64,000 nt of DNA from Aulostomus chinensis (GCA_037954235.1 JBBMOA010000003.1:4834953-4898952), one strand, 5' to 3'. Shown: positions 14,211-26,102, numbered from the stretch's first letter. The notes: generated by a model from the sequence alone, not told the origin. Numbers and translations: made by a program.

Positions 14211-14810
14211 TGGTGACGCTAACTGCGGAGTTTACACCGAATGAGATGCAGACCTTTATTTTGCGTAATTACCCACACACAAAGAATGGTATGGATCTAT
14301 TCAGATGCAGCAGGATATCGCCTAATGTCCCGAGAGCCATCTTGCCAGGTGAGGGAACATTGCCATAGTAACCCCTGGCAACATCTCACAGACCACCAAA
14401 GCTGTTTTCAGAGTCCACCACTGTCCAGGCTCATCTCTGCAGTTGCATTGCATTGTGGCGTACAAATACGTATCACATGCTAGTGAACAATAATTTTTAC
14501 TATTTAGCGAAATCCCAGTTTGCTCACTCAACTCAAAGATTTAGCGGCCGTCGCAGACACGACATTGGAGCACAACATGAACGATTAAATACACCCGGCT
14601 CGTTTTCATTACGTTGTTTGTGCTGGAAAATAATAGGTTTTCATAATTCTGTCAGTTTTACTCCAAGACAGCAAAACTTTTTCTGAGTGTAGCATAACTC
14701 TGCAACTGTGGTTTTTTTAAATGTATAGTGAAGACAAATTTTGCACTCAACTGGACAAACATCCCTCAGCTGTCCAGGAGTGACGAACTGAATATGAACT
14801 GAAAATGCAA

Positions 14811-14813
<3 letters not shown>

Positions 14814-14845
<32 letters not shown>
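14814..14845 (+). repeat. (GT)16 microsatellite
   Basis: Thirty-two bases of perfect GT, followed by a few TCTG units. Confidence 0.95.
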
Positions 14846-14846
<1 letters not shown>

Positions 14847-15385
14847 TGTCTGTCCGTAGCTTTACTTGTTGTTGAAAATATATGATTTTAAGAGACGACA
14901 GGTTGATCCATGTGGAACGTTTATTGCTGGTTCCAGTTTAGACTTTGAGACCTGGAAATAAACAGCTTTTAAATGGAATGCCATTTTTTCCCCTCTTCAT
15001 GCTTGAACTTTACCTCCAGCATGTATTTGTTGGTTTTGATGACTTGGTCAGGCTCCAGTGCTCATGTCCCTGTCCGCCATCATAATATTTAAAATCTTGC
15101 AGAGAATGAACTTGTTTAGGCTGAGAAATTTCCTTGTGAAACTATAACCAGACTTGCAACAAAAACATCAAATATGTAAGGAAGTATTTGCTCACTGAAG
15201 TCCAATGCAAGCATGCAATGATATGATGAAACCTTGAGTCATTAGACCTTCATAGGGGCAATTGTTTGATATCACCGGTTGCATCTCAAAGCTTTCAGTG
15301 AGATTTGAAAGACTACATCTTAATACAGCTCCATAGATATGGCACATCACAAGACACAAAGAATACAAAAGAAGAGGAAAAAAAT

Positions 15386-15425
15386 TATATATATATACAT
15401 ATATATATGTATATATATATGTATA

Positions 15426-15494
<69 letters not shown>

Positions 15495-15501
15495 TGTATA
15501 T
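15386..15501 (+). repeat. (TA)n tract with ACATAT/GTATAT variants
   Basis: About 115 bases of TA with early ACATAT and ATGTAT breaks, then a long pure run. It is self-complementary and could extrude a cruciform. The IYIY open frames across it are artefacts. Confidence 0.95.
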
Positions 15502-17020
15502 CAACAGCAAAAAAGAAGCAGCACATCGCCCATATTCGAGAACATCAAGAAACATGAACATTGTTGGCCTTTGTAAAATAAAGCTGAACTTCCGTGCAGC
15601 ATCCACACAATTTTATAATCCAATATCCACAATGATACAAAACATAATGCCTCTTTCGAATGTACAGCTCCTGCCTGTGGCAGAGTTTTGCTGCAGTCTG
15701 TGCGTCTCCTCGCAGCTGTTCAATGCCTCAGAGCTGGTAGCTCCGTGGAACAAAGAGAGGGGCGACCGTTGTCACCCCGAGATGCTGCCCCACTGCTCTG
15801 GCGCTGCACTGGCAAGGCCCGCCAGTGTCATGTGACTTCTCAGTTCAGGTCAAGGTGATCCTGATGTAAGATCATTCATATCGATACAGTTTGGATTCCA
15901 TGAACTTGTTTTGAGGTGAATTATGGAACAACAACTTGAGCAACTTTTGAACATTTTTTTCAGGAAAACATTTTTTAATCCAACTTAAGGAGATTTGTGC
16001 TTTATGAATAAAGGGTCAACATGCTTTTGCAAATATGCTCTGATGTAGTGAATCTTTTATTCAAGTGCCAGACCAGCTGTGTCTGCTGCTGGCATTCTTA
16101 ATGACAGTCCCAAACTTCGTCCGTCTCCGGACAGCAGCAGCGTGACCGATATTTCAACCGGCCCAACTGGCAAACAATTCCTCAACAGTTCTCAACATTT
16201 TGCACTGGCAGATTGTTGGATGGGAGAAGACCTCCTCCTCTTCTACAACTATGTCTAAAGTTGCTATACTGCCGTCATCTGGTTTCATTCACTCAAAACT
16301 AGATGTATTGAAACAGTCTGTTTTTGATGTTGTTGTTTCCTATAACTGTGGCAACAATGTCCATTGCTTTTATGTCATGCCCTCGACTGTAAACCCCATT
16401 TCCTCCTGAGGGACAGAAAAAGAACCGAGCTGACCTGTCGAGCTGACACCCTTCTGAGGGCCTGCGCCACGGTCTTGGGGCCATGAGGGACTTGACCTGA
16501 CGCGCTTTCACTTGTCAAGATGGAATTGTTCAGATAGCAGAAGTCTCCCTGTTCTGTTTTACAAGTCGAATATGACCTCATTTGTTATTTTTGGTGTCTA
16601 AGGCTGGATTAGATTCCAGTAGTAATGTACCCATATCAGCAAATATTAGCGTCAGAAGCTGCATTGACGGACAATTTCGTTGAACAGATGTTCTTTGATG
16701 TAAATGACCCTTTTTTGTATTATGAACCGCTATATTATTGTGTAATTGTGCCATTTGAGAACACTTGGTTCTTTTGTTTCTCAAAGTAAGATGTTGAAAA
16801 GCAGAATAATTGCAAGGAATACCACTCCCACCCTGCAGACAACACCCCCACCTCATGTCTCATGTATTTTTCTGCAATTTTCAGCCTGTAGTTTTTACAT
16901 GATGCACACGGACATGAATCGCTGTCTGCCTCAAACTAAAATGCCATGAAGTGTGGTTATGAAACCTTATTTATTATACAACATCTAAAGTGTGTTTTCT
17001 GACCTCTGTGTGTAAATGCA

Positions 17021-17024
<4 letters not shown>
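15502..17024. other. Intron, no gene seen
   Basis: The open frame running out of the TA tract into 15835 is not a gene. GC is slightly higher at 15690-15830, without a CpG island or splice pair. Confidence 0.55.

Positions 17025-17071
<47 letters not shown>
17025..17071 (+). repeat. (GT)23 microsatellite
   Basis: Forty-seven bases of perfect GT, directly left of the POU-motif region at 17075-17365. Confidence 0.95.
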
Positions 17072-17074
<3 letters not shown>

Positions 17075-17075
<1 letters not shown>

Positions 17076-17365
17076 TTTGTGTCATGCAGAGTCAAACAAT
17101 TTCTGGTTCCCTTTGAAGCAAGCTCCCAGTTGTTTTTATTATGGGAGAAATCGAGTCCCATAATTGGGCGAGATATAAGATTATATTGTGTTTCAGAAGA
17201 GGCCTTTGATATCGTTGATAGTAACTTGGCTTTTTCATCTTTGATTAGACATGAAAGCGCCATCGGCACAATGTGGTGCAGTGGCAAGCACAGGGCTCGC
17301 TCTGCTGTTTTTAATGACCATTTGCATTTCTCATTTGCATAATATGTGGCAGTAAATAGAAGTCT
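17075..17365. promoter_or_regulatory. Candidate conserved enhancer with two POU octamers
   Basis: A stretch of complex, non-repetitive sequence ends in TTAATGACCATTTGCAT (17311-17327) and a second ATTTGCAT (17333-17340), 13 bases start to start. POU octamers next to a TAAT homeodomain core are typical of neural SOX/POU enhancers. No coding frame fits. Conservation cannot be tested here. Confidence 0.35.
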
Positions 17366-17831
17366 TTGCTCTGGATCAAAAAATGTATGTTCATGCATTT
17401 ATGTATATCTATCACTGACTAGACAGAAATAGGCTACGAAGATTACGATCGCAGCTGAAACGAAAGCCAAATTAAAGCCCGATTACAAAGCTCGTCAAAT
17501 CTTTGCAATTGTTTCTACCTCATCAACCTTTGACTTGCTTCGACTGAGTGGATGGTAGGAGTCCCTCAACTCACACGGTTCTGTAGAGCATCCCAGAGCT
17601 TGTAAACCCGCACAAGCTTCGAAAAATAAAACCAGCTTATCTCTTCCGGATTGATTCAGCCGCGAGGAAGACGGTTCTGCAGCCGTCCTCACCCTCGGAC
17701 AGCTGTTCCCCAGCAGGCCGATGGTTACTGAGAGTGGAAAGCATCAACTGCTAATGCCTGAAATCACAGAGGGTTTGTACAGAGGCCCGGAGTGGTACGC
17801 AGCGAGGGAAAATATATATTCTGAGGCTAAA

Positions 17832-18127
17832 ATTACTTGTTCCCTCATTTTAACTTACAAGGCCACAAGAATTAACATACGTAAATAATACTTGGAGAAA
17901 AATTATTAAGTTTTAGATAGAGGCTATGTCTCCTGGCCATGAATGAAATACATTTACAGAACAAGTTATATCTTTGTGTTTTCAAAATTACTACATTTAG
18001 GGAACAAGTTATGTACTGTGGCGTAAAAAAAGTTCTCTCTATGCCCACCAATCTCTCTCTCGCTCTCTCTCTGACCACTTCAAGGCTCCCAAAAAATTAT
18101 ATCAATTGAGGGAAGAAGTTATCGTGG
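17832..18127. repeat. Patch of repeated ACTTGTTCCCT / AGGGAACAAGT motifs
   Basis: TTACTTGTTCCCTCATTTTA at 17834-17853 is echoed in inverted form by CAGAACAAGTTATAT (17957-17971), TTTAGGGAACAAGTTATG (17996-18013) and ATTGAGGGAAGAAGTTATC (18106-18124). Spacing is irregular. It looks like a decayed interspersed repeat with internal subrepeats. Family unknown. Confidence 0.4.
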
Positions 18128-20865
18128 CCTGAGAATATTTGTTTTTTCTCTCTTTGGTCACTTCATGCACAGAAATATCAAGAAGCGGAGAATTCACAAC
18201 CATGTTTGCTCTACTTTTTTAAAAGCTTCTCTTAAACCTGAGTGTGTTTGTGTGTTTCTTTGCCGGATGGCCAGCAGAAGTGAGGATCCTTTTAGTCAGT
18301 ACACTTGATTCACCTCAGCAGGCCTCTGAGTGTTTATTTCCAGCAGTGGATTGGAGTATTCGTCTTCTGCTTTCCCTCATGTTCCTGCTTATTTATTGTG
18401 GTGTCGTAGCCTCCCACTCCACAAGTTCATATCCTTGAGTGTTCATCATTTCCCCTTTCAAAATAATTCAGCCATTGACTGAAGTACGACTATATTTTGA
18501 TCTTTCAATTGCTTATGTAGCAGATATGTGCATGCCACAGACCAGAGTCCAACCAATGAATGAAGGCACAAACCAAAATTGTCCCTATAGAGTGATCAGC
18601 CCTGTGAGCGTCACTGAGAGGTGCAGTGAATGGGGAATATTGATTCCCTGGTTAGGGGGTATAAATGAAGCAGCAAGTGAGTAGTCAGTTTTTGCCGTTT
18701 GGAAAAAATGGGGAAGTGTAAGCTATACTGGCTCAGGCTGACATTCTGCTAATGCGGACATTTGCTAACTAATGCGCCTCACCATGTTTCTCATCTTGAT
18801 AGAATGAGGCTTTATGGTAACATTAACAGCTCATACTGGGAGTGAACTGAAGCATGATTGAACAAACCTTCACCCACTGGCAATGGCTGTTTTCTTTAAA
18901 TGAAAATTCAACTTTTTTTTTCTTGGTGAGAATTCATTTCCACCTGGTAGAGCTCACTTCCTTCAGGGAGAACATTTCCAGACTCTGCATGGTACAGAAG
19001 TACTGAACTGTTCCTTTTTTATGGCTGCTAAACAACAAACTATGAAGTGAAAAATCTAATAATTGAATTTCAAAGCAACAACGAGTGAACTTGCTTTTAA
19101 AGTTAATCTGCAACAGGAGTTCTTGACCCTGATTACTGTTCACAGCAAAATCTTAACTTTTCTTGTTAGAACAAACATCCAAAAAGTTATTACTACTTGT
19201 GTCCTTGTGTGAGTTTCCTCAGCAACTGACACTGTGAAGTCCACAGCGTCTGATTTGATTGACAGGTGTGTTGGTGTCCAGTCATTGTTAGAACCAAAGG
19301 CTTGAGGTCGTCTTCTTAGGAACACAAACAAGGTTGACATGTGTTCACTAGTGAAGCTGAGGCTGCTCTTATAAACCCATCAAGATTGGGTTTCTTTAAT
19401 CTGAGATCAAAGACAGAATTCCATGTACAAGGAAATACACTGAAAGCCTCCTGATGACATCAGCGGGAATTCTGACTTTGACCTGGGACTTCTTGCTTTG
19501 ACCCTGACTTTGATCTCTGATTTAATTCAATGATATTTTGGTCACAATAATCGTGATACAAAATGTTCCTGTCACCACAAATTCCCCGCCGGCAACCTTG
19601 CTGAAGCCCATCACCAACTGAATGCTGTTACGGCGCCGCTTTAACATGGTTAAATTTGTGTCCCAGCTGGCACCAGTGAGAGAATCAAGCTTTCATTGCC
19701 TCCATATATTGTTTCAAGTAGAGCCCTGGCTCCTTATCTTATGTGGGTGGTGGCAAATCACGATGATTCCACAGGTTTTGTGTTGGTTGGAGCTGGAAAG
19801 GATGAATGTGTGCGTCTACTGCAGGGTGGTTTGACCCAGGAGTGAATGCTGATGTGTTGTTTCCTGAATATTTTTTGCAGACCAAAAGCCAGATGTTAGC
19901 AGCTGTTTGTGGCCTGTGGAGGAGGAGCTGTGTGACGAAGGTGTATGACGTTTCTGCGGCATACTTCAGGAATGAGAATACTACACCTTTTAATTTTATG
20001 AGTGTTTATTCTGATGACGACCTTAGCCTCTTTCTCATGTCACCTTCACCCCTCTGCCTATCGCTTGCGCCTCAGTGAAAGGCTGATCACTACTTATTCG
20101 AACCCAAAGCCCGATTTTGTTTATATTTGTGCCATAACAAGGTCATGTTGCCTTTGCTAGCAATAGATCTTTCTAACCCTGGATGTATAATTTACACATT
20201 TATGGGAATGTATTGATGCTACAGTGTGATTGCAAGATAGCGAGTATCCCATATTTTTTTGCTTCGTATTTCTGCTCACTTGTGGAGAAACTCAACATAA
20301 CCAAATTACGGGTATCTGCCTTACAAGATACTGCGGCAACAAGCAGAGTCGGAGATGATGGCGTAATTGAACAGAGCTGCGACGGTGTCCAAGGTTGTAA
20401 AAGTGCAGCGATGACGGTGACCGTAGGAGAGCTGCTAATCTTCAGGCCACAACTCGTGTCTCTGGTGTCGCTAACACAGCTTCTAGCATCCTCTCAGGTG
20501 AGCTGATATTCTGGGGTGATTTTAAGGCTCCCTCCGTTTTCATATTTAGATGGCTTAACACTTGTGGAGAAATGTTCATCTTAGTTGTCAGCATGATTAA
20601 AAATCTTCAATCCACGGCCTCTGCTCTGCTCCAGAGAGTAAAAGAGAGAAATAGCTCTTGACTGAAAATAACAGCAGACAGCCGCAGAGAAACTGAGCTG
20701 AACTTATCCACATCTAGGTGGTAAATACCTTGAATGAAACATCTAATGACAGCATGTCTCTGAATGAAAGTGTACATATCATTTAAACTAATGATGTTTT
20801 CATCAAAATCCTGGCTTGACAGTATAACAATGGCTGCGTTGTAAGTAATAATACACCCAAAACTT
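18128..20865. other. Intron, no gene seen
   Basis: Unique sequence; only the PBX-MEIS word at 19256 stands out. Confidence 0.6.
19256..19265 (+). promoter_or_regulatory. PBX-MEIS composite site
   Basis: TGATTGACAG, the consensus, followed by GTGTG. Isolated; nothing else marks this place. Confidence 0.22.
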
Positions 20866-20902
20866 GCGAGACGGCCACTCTACCTCTGAGCCACGCCGCC
20901 CC
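20866..20902 (-). mobile_element. Orphan 5' head of a family 2 SINE
   Basis: On the minus strand, 37 bases read GGCGTGGCTCAGAGGTAGAG and onward, matching the start of the SINE at 62741-62774. They include a perfect A box (20883-20893) and then lose similarity. The B box, body and tail are absent. Retro-insertions usually lose the 5' end, so a head-only copy is unusual. Confidence 0.6.
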
Positions 20903-21489
20903 CTGCAAATATAACCATGCCACAGCACACGGGCTTACAACTCTCCATACACTCGGGAGGAATGTTCATGCTACCATTCCAGCCCTCGACAGGCCAATCT
21001 AAGGCTTTCGTCCCAGGTTATTGGCCACACATCCGTCTGATACACTCAGGTATGAACTATACGGACTCATCAGCCCTGTGAAAGAAGACTCCATTCAAAC
21101 TAGTAGGTTTTGGACTTTGGATTACTGTTGTTTCAATCTCCAGAAGAAAATATGTTTGGTACATATAATGAAACCACAAGACTTTTTTCAGGCTTTCAAC
21201 CAAAAAAACCCATGCAAACATCTCTTAGACTTTGAGATGAGGTAACCAGATGCTCACTCGTGTCTTGGATTTGACACTCATTCCCACGTCCTCTATAGGA
21301 TGGAGAACCATTCGAACCCCATGCAGAATTTCTCACTTCTGAGGGGACTACGGACTTGAGGGTGTCCCTCTGCAAACTTGTTTGGAGGCATTCTGGACTG
21401 AATCTGGTGCTGCTGTGGTTGTGTGGTGGTTGTATGATGGTGTCACTACAGGGACCATCTTTTTTCGATGCATTTTGTGAACTGCAACA

Positions 21490-21505
21490 CCCCCCCCCCC
21501 CCCCC
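21490..21505 (+). repeat. Sixteen-base poly-C run
   Basis: C16 (G16 on the minus strand). Such a run can form a G-quadruplex and is prone to sequencing and slippage error. A shorter C10 run lies at 35-44. Confidence 0.9.
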
Positions 21506-22169
21506 ATCCTCCAATCCAGAGAACCCCTGTAGCTTTACCACAGGGGCTGATCTGGTCCAAATCAGCCTCACTGGACTTTGTTTTGAACCTCTTGGCCCCT
21601 CAGTGAAGTGAGTTACTTGCTCTTATTAGCTTGAACATGGTGGTCCAGCCAATTGATTTTCTAAAGCGGTTCTACGCTCTGAATGTTGCACATATCAGAC
21701 TTATTGCTCCTCTGTGAAATTGAGTACAAATTCTTCTTGATGGAAGCCCCTGGAGTGAATTGTTTACTGTCGCACTATCAAAGGCCTGATAAAAACATAT
21801 GTCAAAACATACTGTTCTTGTTTGCTGTATTTTTTCTTTTACAGTTAAATATTCCTTGTAGTGGATTTTGGTTCAAGACTATTTTCTCGTTTGATAAACT
21901 CCCCAAGGCGCATCTCTTGAATGTAGACAAGGGAAACTTTTAAAGGCTGTTATTGTTTTTTAACCTGGTCTAAGTGTTTTTTGTCGACATAATTACTCCT
22001 TCCTGGCACTACCTGAGCTGCAACCCTCCTTAACGCTAAATGGAGTAATTAACCCCAGGAGACCACCTCCATGTCCAGTCGGCTGCAAATAGATCCTAAC
22101 CCACTGGGATCACGCCTGGCATCACACACTGCTCAACCATAGGTAGACAGGCCTAATGAATGGAAGCTG

Positions 22170-22171
<2 letters not shown>

Positions 22172-22216
<45 letters not shown>
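22172..22216 (+). repeat. (TG)22 microsatellite
   Basis: Forty-five bases of TG, with a second short GT run at 22255-22268. Confidence 0.95.
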
Positions 22217-22219
<3 letters not shown>

Positions 22220-22603
22220 TAGAAAGATGGAGAAAAGAGAGAAAGGTTTTTTGAGTGTGTGTGTGTGTTTTTTTTAACAATCCATAGTCATTTCTCACAA
22301 AGAGCCGTATTTTGATTAAATGCAAATGTATTTGGAAATGTGCCCTGTGTAATAAAAGCTTGTGGAAAAGAAAGGGATCCATCATCAGGGTTTTGTCACT
22401 GCAGCTTACATTCTAAAATCAGTCTGCGGGTCGGGACGTCCTGGGTCTTTGGGGATGTGGGACCCTCTTAATCCCACCAAATATGAGGCTCTACTCACAT
22501 TTAGTAACAGTTGGTCTCCATTCAGAATTTGCCAAATTGTTAATTTGAACTAAACTTACCATAATACAACAATAATGATACTTTGTTAATGCTTAGTTAT
22601 GTA

Positions 22604-22663
22604 CAGTCATGGAAAAAATTATTAGACCACCCTTGTTGTCTTCAATTTCTTGTTCATTCTAAT
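22604..22663 (+). repeat. Left terminal inverted repeat of the Tc1 element
   Basis: Sixty bases, the reverse complement of 24152-24211 with three mismatches (one in the TTGTTGTCTTC stretch, two in the last ten bases). This is the transposase binding end. It is preceded by the TA target duplication. Confidence 0.93.
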
Positions 22664-22771
22664 ATCTGGTACCACTAAACGTATAATACAATGAACACAA
22701 CAAAAAATGCAGCTGGTCACATAATACTTTATGTCCTATTTGACATTCTTAAGCTTAATTGATTCCCAGGG

Positions 22772-22779
22772 TATATAAG
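22772..22779 (+). promoter_or_regulatory. TATA box of the Tc1 transposase gene
   Basis: TATATAAG lies between the left terminal repeat and the transposase start, at normal promoter distance. Called from sequence and position only. Confidence 0.55.
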
Positions 22780-22884
22780 AGGCCATTTCATGTCACAAGC
22801 AGCACTGCACATGCAAAGGCCTAGAGTGGTTTCCTGCTTACATTCAAGCCGTAGCACAACTCAGAAGTTGTCAGCTCTCACATA

Positions 22885-23913
22885 ATGCCTAAAACAAAAG
22901 AATCATGTGAAGCCACAAAGGCAGCCATCTTGGCACTGCTGGAAATTGGCATGAGTGAGGGACAGGTAGCGAAAAAACTGAAGATCTCCAAGACAGCCGT
23001 TCATTACAACCAAAAAAAACAAGCTGAACATGGCACTACCAAATTGCTACCTGGCCGTGGCAGGAAACGTCTTTCTACCCCACAAGATGACCGTGCACTC
23101 ATCCGTTCCTGTGTCAGGAATTGTCGTCAGACCTCCAGGGACCTTAAAAATGAGTGGGCACTGTCGAAAAATGTGACTTGTTCGGCAAGGACAGTTCGAA
23201 ACCGACTTGTTGAAGCTGGTTTGAAGTCACACAGAGCACGCAAGAAGCCCTTCATCAATGAAAGGCAGAGGAAGGTCCGGTTACTCTTTGCTCGAGACCA
23301 CAAGGATTGGACTGTTGATGATTGGGCTAAGGTTCTCTTCAGTGATGAATCCAATTTTGAATTGATGCCAACTCCAGCCAACTTACTGGTTAGGAGGAAG
23401 CCTGGAGAAGCTTACAACCCAGACTGTCTTGCCCCTACAGTAAAACATGGGGGTGGATCAGTCATGATCTGGGGTTGTTTCAGTCTGAGTGGAACAGGGC
23501 AAATGCAATTGTGTGAAGGCCGAATGAACCAGATTATGTACAGGACTACCCTTGAAAACAGTCTTCTTCCATCATCTGGAAAACTCTTTCCTGCCTCGAA
23601 TGACTGGATTTTCCAACAAGACAATGCCCCTTGCCACACGGCAAGGTCAGTTAAAGCCTGGATGGAGAACCACAACATTCGCACCATGCCTTGGCCTGCT
23701 CAGTCACCAGATCTTAATCCAATTGAAAACCTGTGGAAAATCATCAAACTCAAAATGGAGAACCACAAGCCCAAAAACAAAGAAAATTTGTTTGAATTTG
23801 TCCAACAGGAATGGGCTGCTGTGACAGCAGAACAATGTCAGAAGCTGGTGGAGAGCATGCCAAGACGCATGGCTGCAGTCATCAAAAACAATGGTTATGC
23901 AATCAAGTATTAA
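22885..23913 (+). CDS. Tc1-like transposase, DD34E, intact
   Basis: Encodes 342 residues, the normal length for Tc1 transposases, which cut and paste the element into TA sites in the nucleus. Residues about 10-45 form the first helix-turn-helix (ALLEIGMSEGQVAKKLKISK), followed by a basic GRGRKR linker at about 57-62 in place of the usual GRPR. A second helix-turn-helix lies at about 65-118, with a basic nuclear-localisation-like run near 117-121. The catalytic core has D154 (LFSDES), D246 (QQDNAPCH) and E281 (NPIENLW), with 34 residues between the last two. The glycine-rich KHGGGSVMIWGCF box is at 187-199. There is no frameshift or internal stop. The start ATG follows a TATA box by about 105 bp. 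It serves the transposon, not ptprg. Confidence 0.95.
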   Translation: MPKTKESCEATKAAILALLEIGMSEGQVAKKLKISKTAVHYNQKKQAEHGTTKLLPGRGRKRLSTPQDDRALIRSCVRNCRQTSRDLKNEWALSKNVTCSARTVRNRLVEAGLKSHRARKKPFINERQRKVRLLFARDHKDWTVDDWAKVLFSDESNFELMPTPANLLVRRKPGEAYNPDCLAPTVKHGGGSVMIWGCFSLSGTGQMQLCEGRMNQIMYRTTLENSLLPSSGKLFPASNDWIFQQDNAPCHTARSVKAWMENHNIRTMPWPAQSPDLNPIENLWKIIKLKMENHKPKNKENLFEFVQQEWAAVTAEQCQKLVESMPRRMAAVIKNNGYAIKY

Positions 23914-24151
23914 CTCTTGTGTGTATCATGTGTTTAAAGCAAACAGAAAAGAAAACATGGAATGCTTAAAAGTAGTGTTTTTGGCGGTACAATGCCATAG
24001 CTATTGATGTAAGAATTTAAGTAATTTTGGTTATTATCAAGAAAACCATGGAAAATGAATAGTTCTGAGTTCTTAAATTAAACTCTCATGAACTATTTTT
24101 GTTGTTATCATTATAATTGTCCAAACAAATGTACCTTTAGTTGAGCCAGGC

Positions 24152-24211
24152 ATTAAAATTAACAAGAAATTGAAGAAAACAAGGGTGGTCTAATAATTTT
24201 TTCCATGACTG
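24152..24211 (-). repeat. Right terminal inverted repeat of the Tc1 element
   Basis: Mirror of the left end, followed by TA at 24212-24213. It ends ...TTTTTTCCATGACTG. The inner part (24152-24165) carries two of the three differences from the left end. Confidence 0.93.
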
Positions 24212-24983
24212 TATATGGGTGCTGAACACATTCCTTATACATTATTAGCCGTTTAGTGCACTTACTCTTGTTCTTGCTATTTACTGTAAACTGTAAAGTA
24301 TTCCTTTAGCCACTCTGGAGCAAAGGTTTCATTTACTGATAAATAAAGCCGTCGAAAATCAGTGCCTGGACATGCATGCTGGCTCAAACTCATCCCATAT
24401 TATGAACCCGCATCTAAAGCCTTTCTAATACTGGTATCACAGTAGGAACACCAGTAACTCTGAGTTATCTCTCCTGTTTGTCTGAAAACTAGCAATATCG
24501 AACAGGATGTGTTGTGAGTAATTAGGCGTCTCATAAGTGTCTTATTGCCTTGCTAATGTTATCATAAACATGTCTAATTAGTGAGAAAAAAGTGACCAAC
24601 ACCCATGAAATGCAGTCTAAATAGATAAAATACATAAATAAAACAGGAAATAAAAAAAAAACTTCAAAGTGATTAGTAGTCTAATATTTTGTAGTCTGTT
24701 TAGTTGGACTATGTGTTGTTGCTATGGCATCTTGCTTCATATGTTTGACTGTGGAATGTGTCAGTTTACTGCAACATCTTGCCAGACGGTTGGAAGAGAA
24801 CTGGCTGGCTAACCCTCACTGGCACAGAAATGTTGATTTATGTGTGTGGCGCCTTAAAATAAATCATTTAAACCTCCAATTAATAGACGGGACCTCAAGT
24901 GTCATACCCATGTTGTTATCTGGCTGCAGGTTGTGACTGATAGCGGTTACACGGTTTATTATTGTTGTTTTAAGATGTTTGAG

Positions 24984-25032
24984 ACACACACCTACACACA
25001 CACACACACATACATGCACACACACACACACA

Positions 25033-25092
<60 letters not shown>
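24984..25092 (+). repeat. Long (CA)n microsatellite, interrupted
   Basis: About 109 bases of CA with CCTA, TACATG and CTCA interruptions in the left half and a pure run of over 50 bases on the right. Confidence 0.96.
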
Positions 25093-25094
<2 letters not shown>

Positions 25095-25530
25095 GACCCT
25101 AAAAAAGAATCAGCTCTAATTGGGCAGTTTTATAGCCCACATGACCCCAAGTCCCGATAGACCTTTCTGTGTCTACCATCCATCTTTATTTTCCACTTGA
25201 TCTTGAACCTGAGCACAAACAGAGATCACGATGATGCAGCCTTGAATTATTTTATTTCAAATGGCGGTTTAGCAAACAAGTATTTCTTCTCAACTACAGT
25301 ACAATAAAGATATTTTTCTTCTCTGCACACCACCTTGAGAAATTTGCTCTCCTCTGCAGCTGACCTCAGGTGTTCACCATCCAAGCTGTGGGTCAAAGGT
25401 CAGGATGAGAGGGACTTGCTTCTGCTTCTCCTTCATCTGCTTGTTCGCTGGCTCGCTCTCCTCGCTTTGGTGCAGAAATCTTTAGGCGCCCTGGTGTTTC
25501 TCTGACTCATAGCTGCTGTGCATCATTGAA

Positions 25531-25895
25531 AGTGTGTGTGTGTGAGTGTGTGTGCCATACGTGTGTTTGTGTGTGTGTATTGTTATTATATATTGCATTG
25601 CCTGGTTACATCAGTAGCAGCACCAGCATCCAGCATTTGCTGTTTGTTTTCATCTTGTTAAACAGTGGTAGTGGAGGTGTACACTTTTTACAACCTGTGT
25701 CGACACACAAACACACAAACTCTCTCTCTCTCTCTCACACACACACAAACACCTTCATAAACACAACAACACAAACAAAAAAATCTGGTCACATTGGCTG
25801 ATTCACACACACACACACACATGCTGCTCAATTAGTGTGAGCTGTGTGCTCATCTATATTTGTGCGAGTGTGTGTGTGTGCGTGCGTGTGTGTGC
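25531..25895. repeat. Mixed GT / CT / CA simple-repeat patches
   Basis: Several short tracts: imperfect GT at 25531-25580, CT followed by CA at about 25721-25748, CA at about 25805-25820, and GT at about 25867-25893. Separated by unique sequence. Confidence 0.85.
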
Positions 25896-26027
25896 ATGCA
25901 AGCTGAGGCAGTGTGAGACAGCAGCATGATGTGTTCATCAATCATGTTGTAACCTGTCTTTGTTTATTTATGTTTAGCACGCTCAAATGGAAGATGGGTT
26001 TGATGTACTTGGCAGTTTCACGACAAC

Positions 26028-26102
26028 CCTTCTCTCTCTCTTTCTCTCTTTCTTTCTCTCTCTTTCTCTCTCTCTCTTTCTTTCTCTCTTTCTCCTCTCT
26101 CT
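26028..26102 (+). repeat. Pure pyrimidine (CTTT/CT) tract
   Basis: Seventy-five bases with no purine, made of CT and CTTT units. Such mirror-like tracts can form triplex (H-DNA). Confidence 0.93.

Larger units (their letters stand above)
20903..22601. other. Intron between SINE head and Tc1 element
   Basis: Holds the poly-C run and TG tracts listed; otherwise nothing recognised. Confidence 0.6.
22604..24211 (+). mobile_element. Complete Tc1-type DNA transposon with open transposase
   Basis: A 1608-bp element flanked by TA duplications (22602-22603 and 24212-24213). Terminal inverted repeats of about 60 bp (22604-22663 and 24152-24211) start CAGTCATGGAAAAAATTATT and differ at only three positions. 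A TATA box (TATATAAG, 22772-22779) lies about 105 bp before the transposase start, and the single coding region is uninterrupted. Length, TA target and DD34E catalytic spacing all fit the Tc1 branch of Tc1/mariner. Near-identical ends and an open gene suggest a young copy. I do not assign a named family from memory. Confidence 0.95.

Noticed and set aside
15305..15835. 176-codon open frame across the TA tract
   Set aside because: IYIY from TA repeat followed by sequence without family resemblance.
23127..23687. Minus-strand open frames inside the Tc1 element
   Set aside because: Shadows of the transposase gene on the opposite strand.
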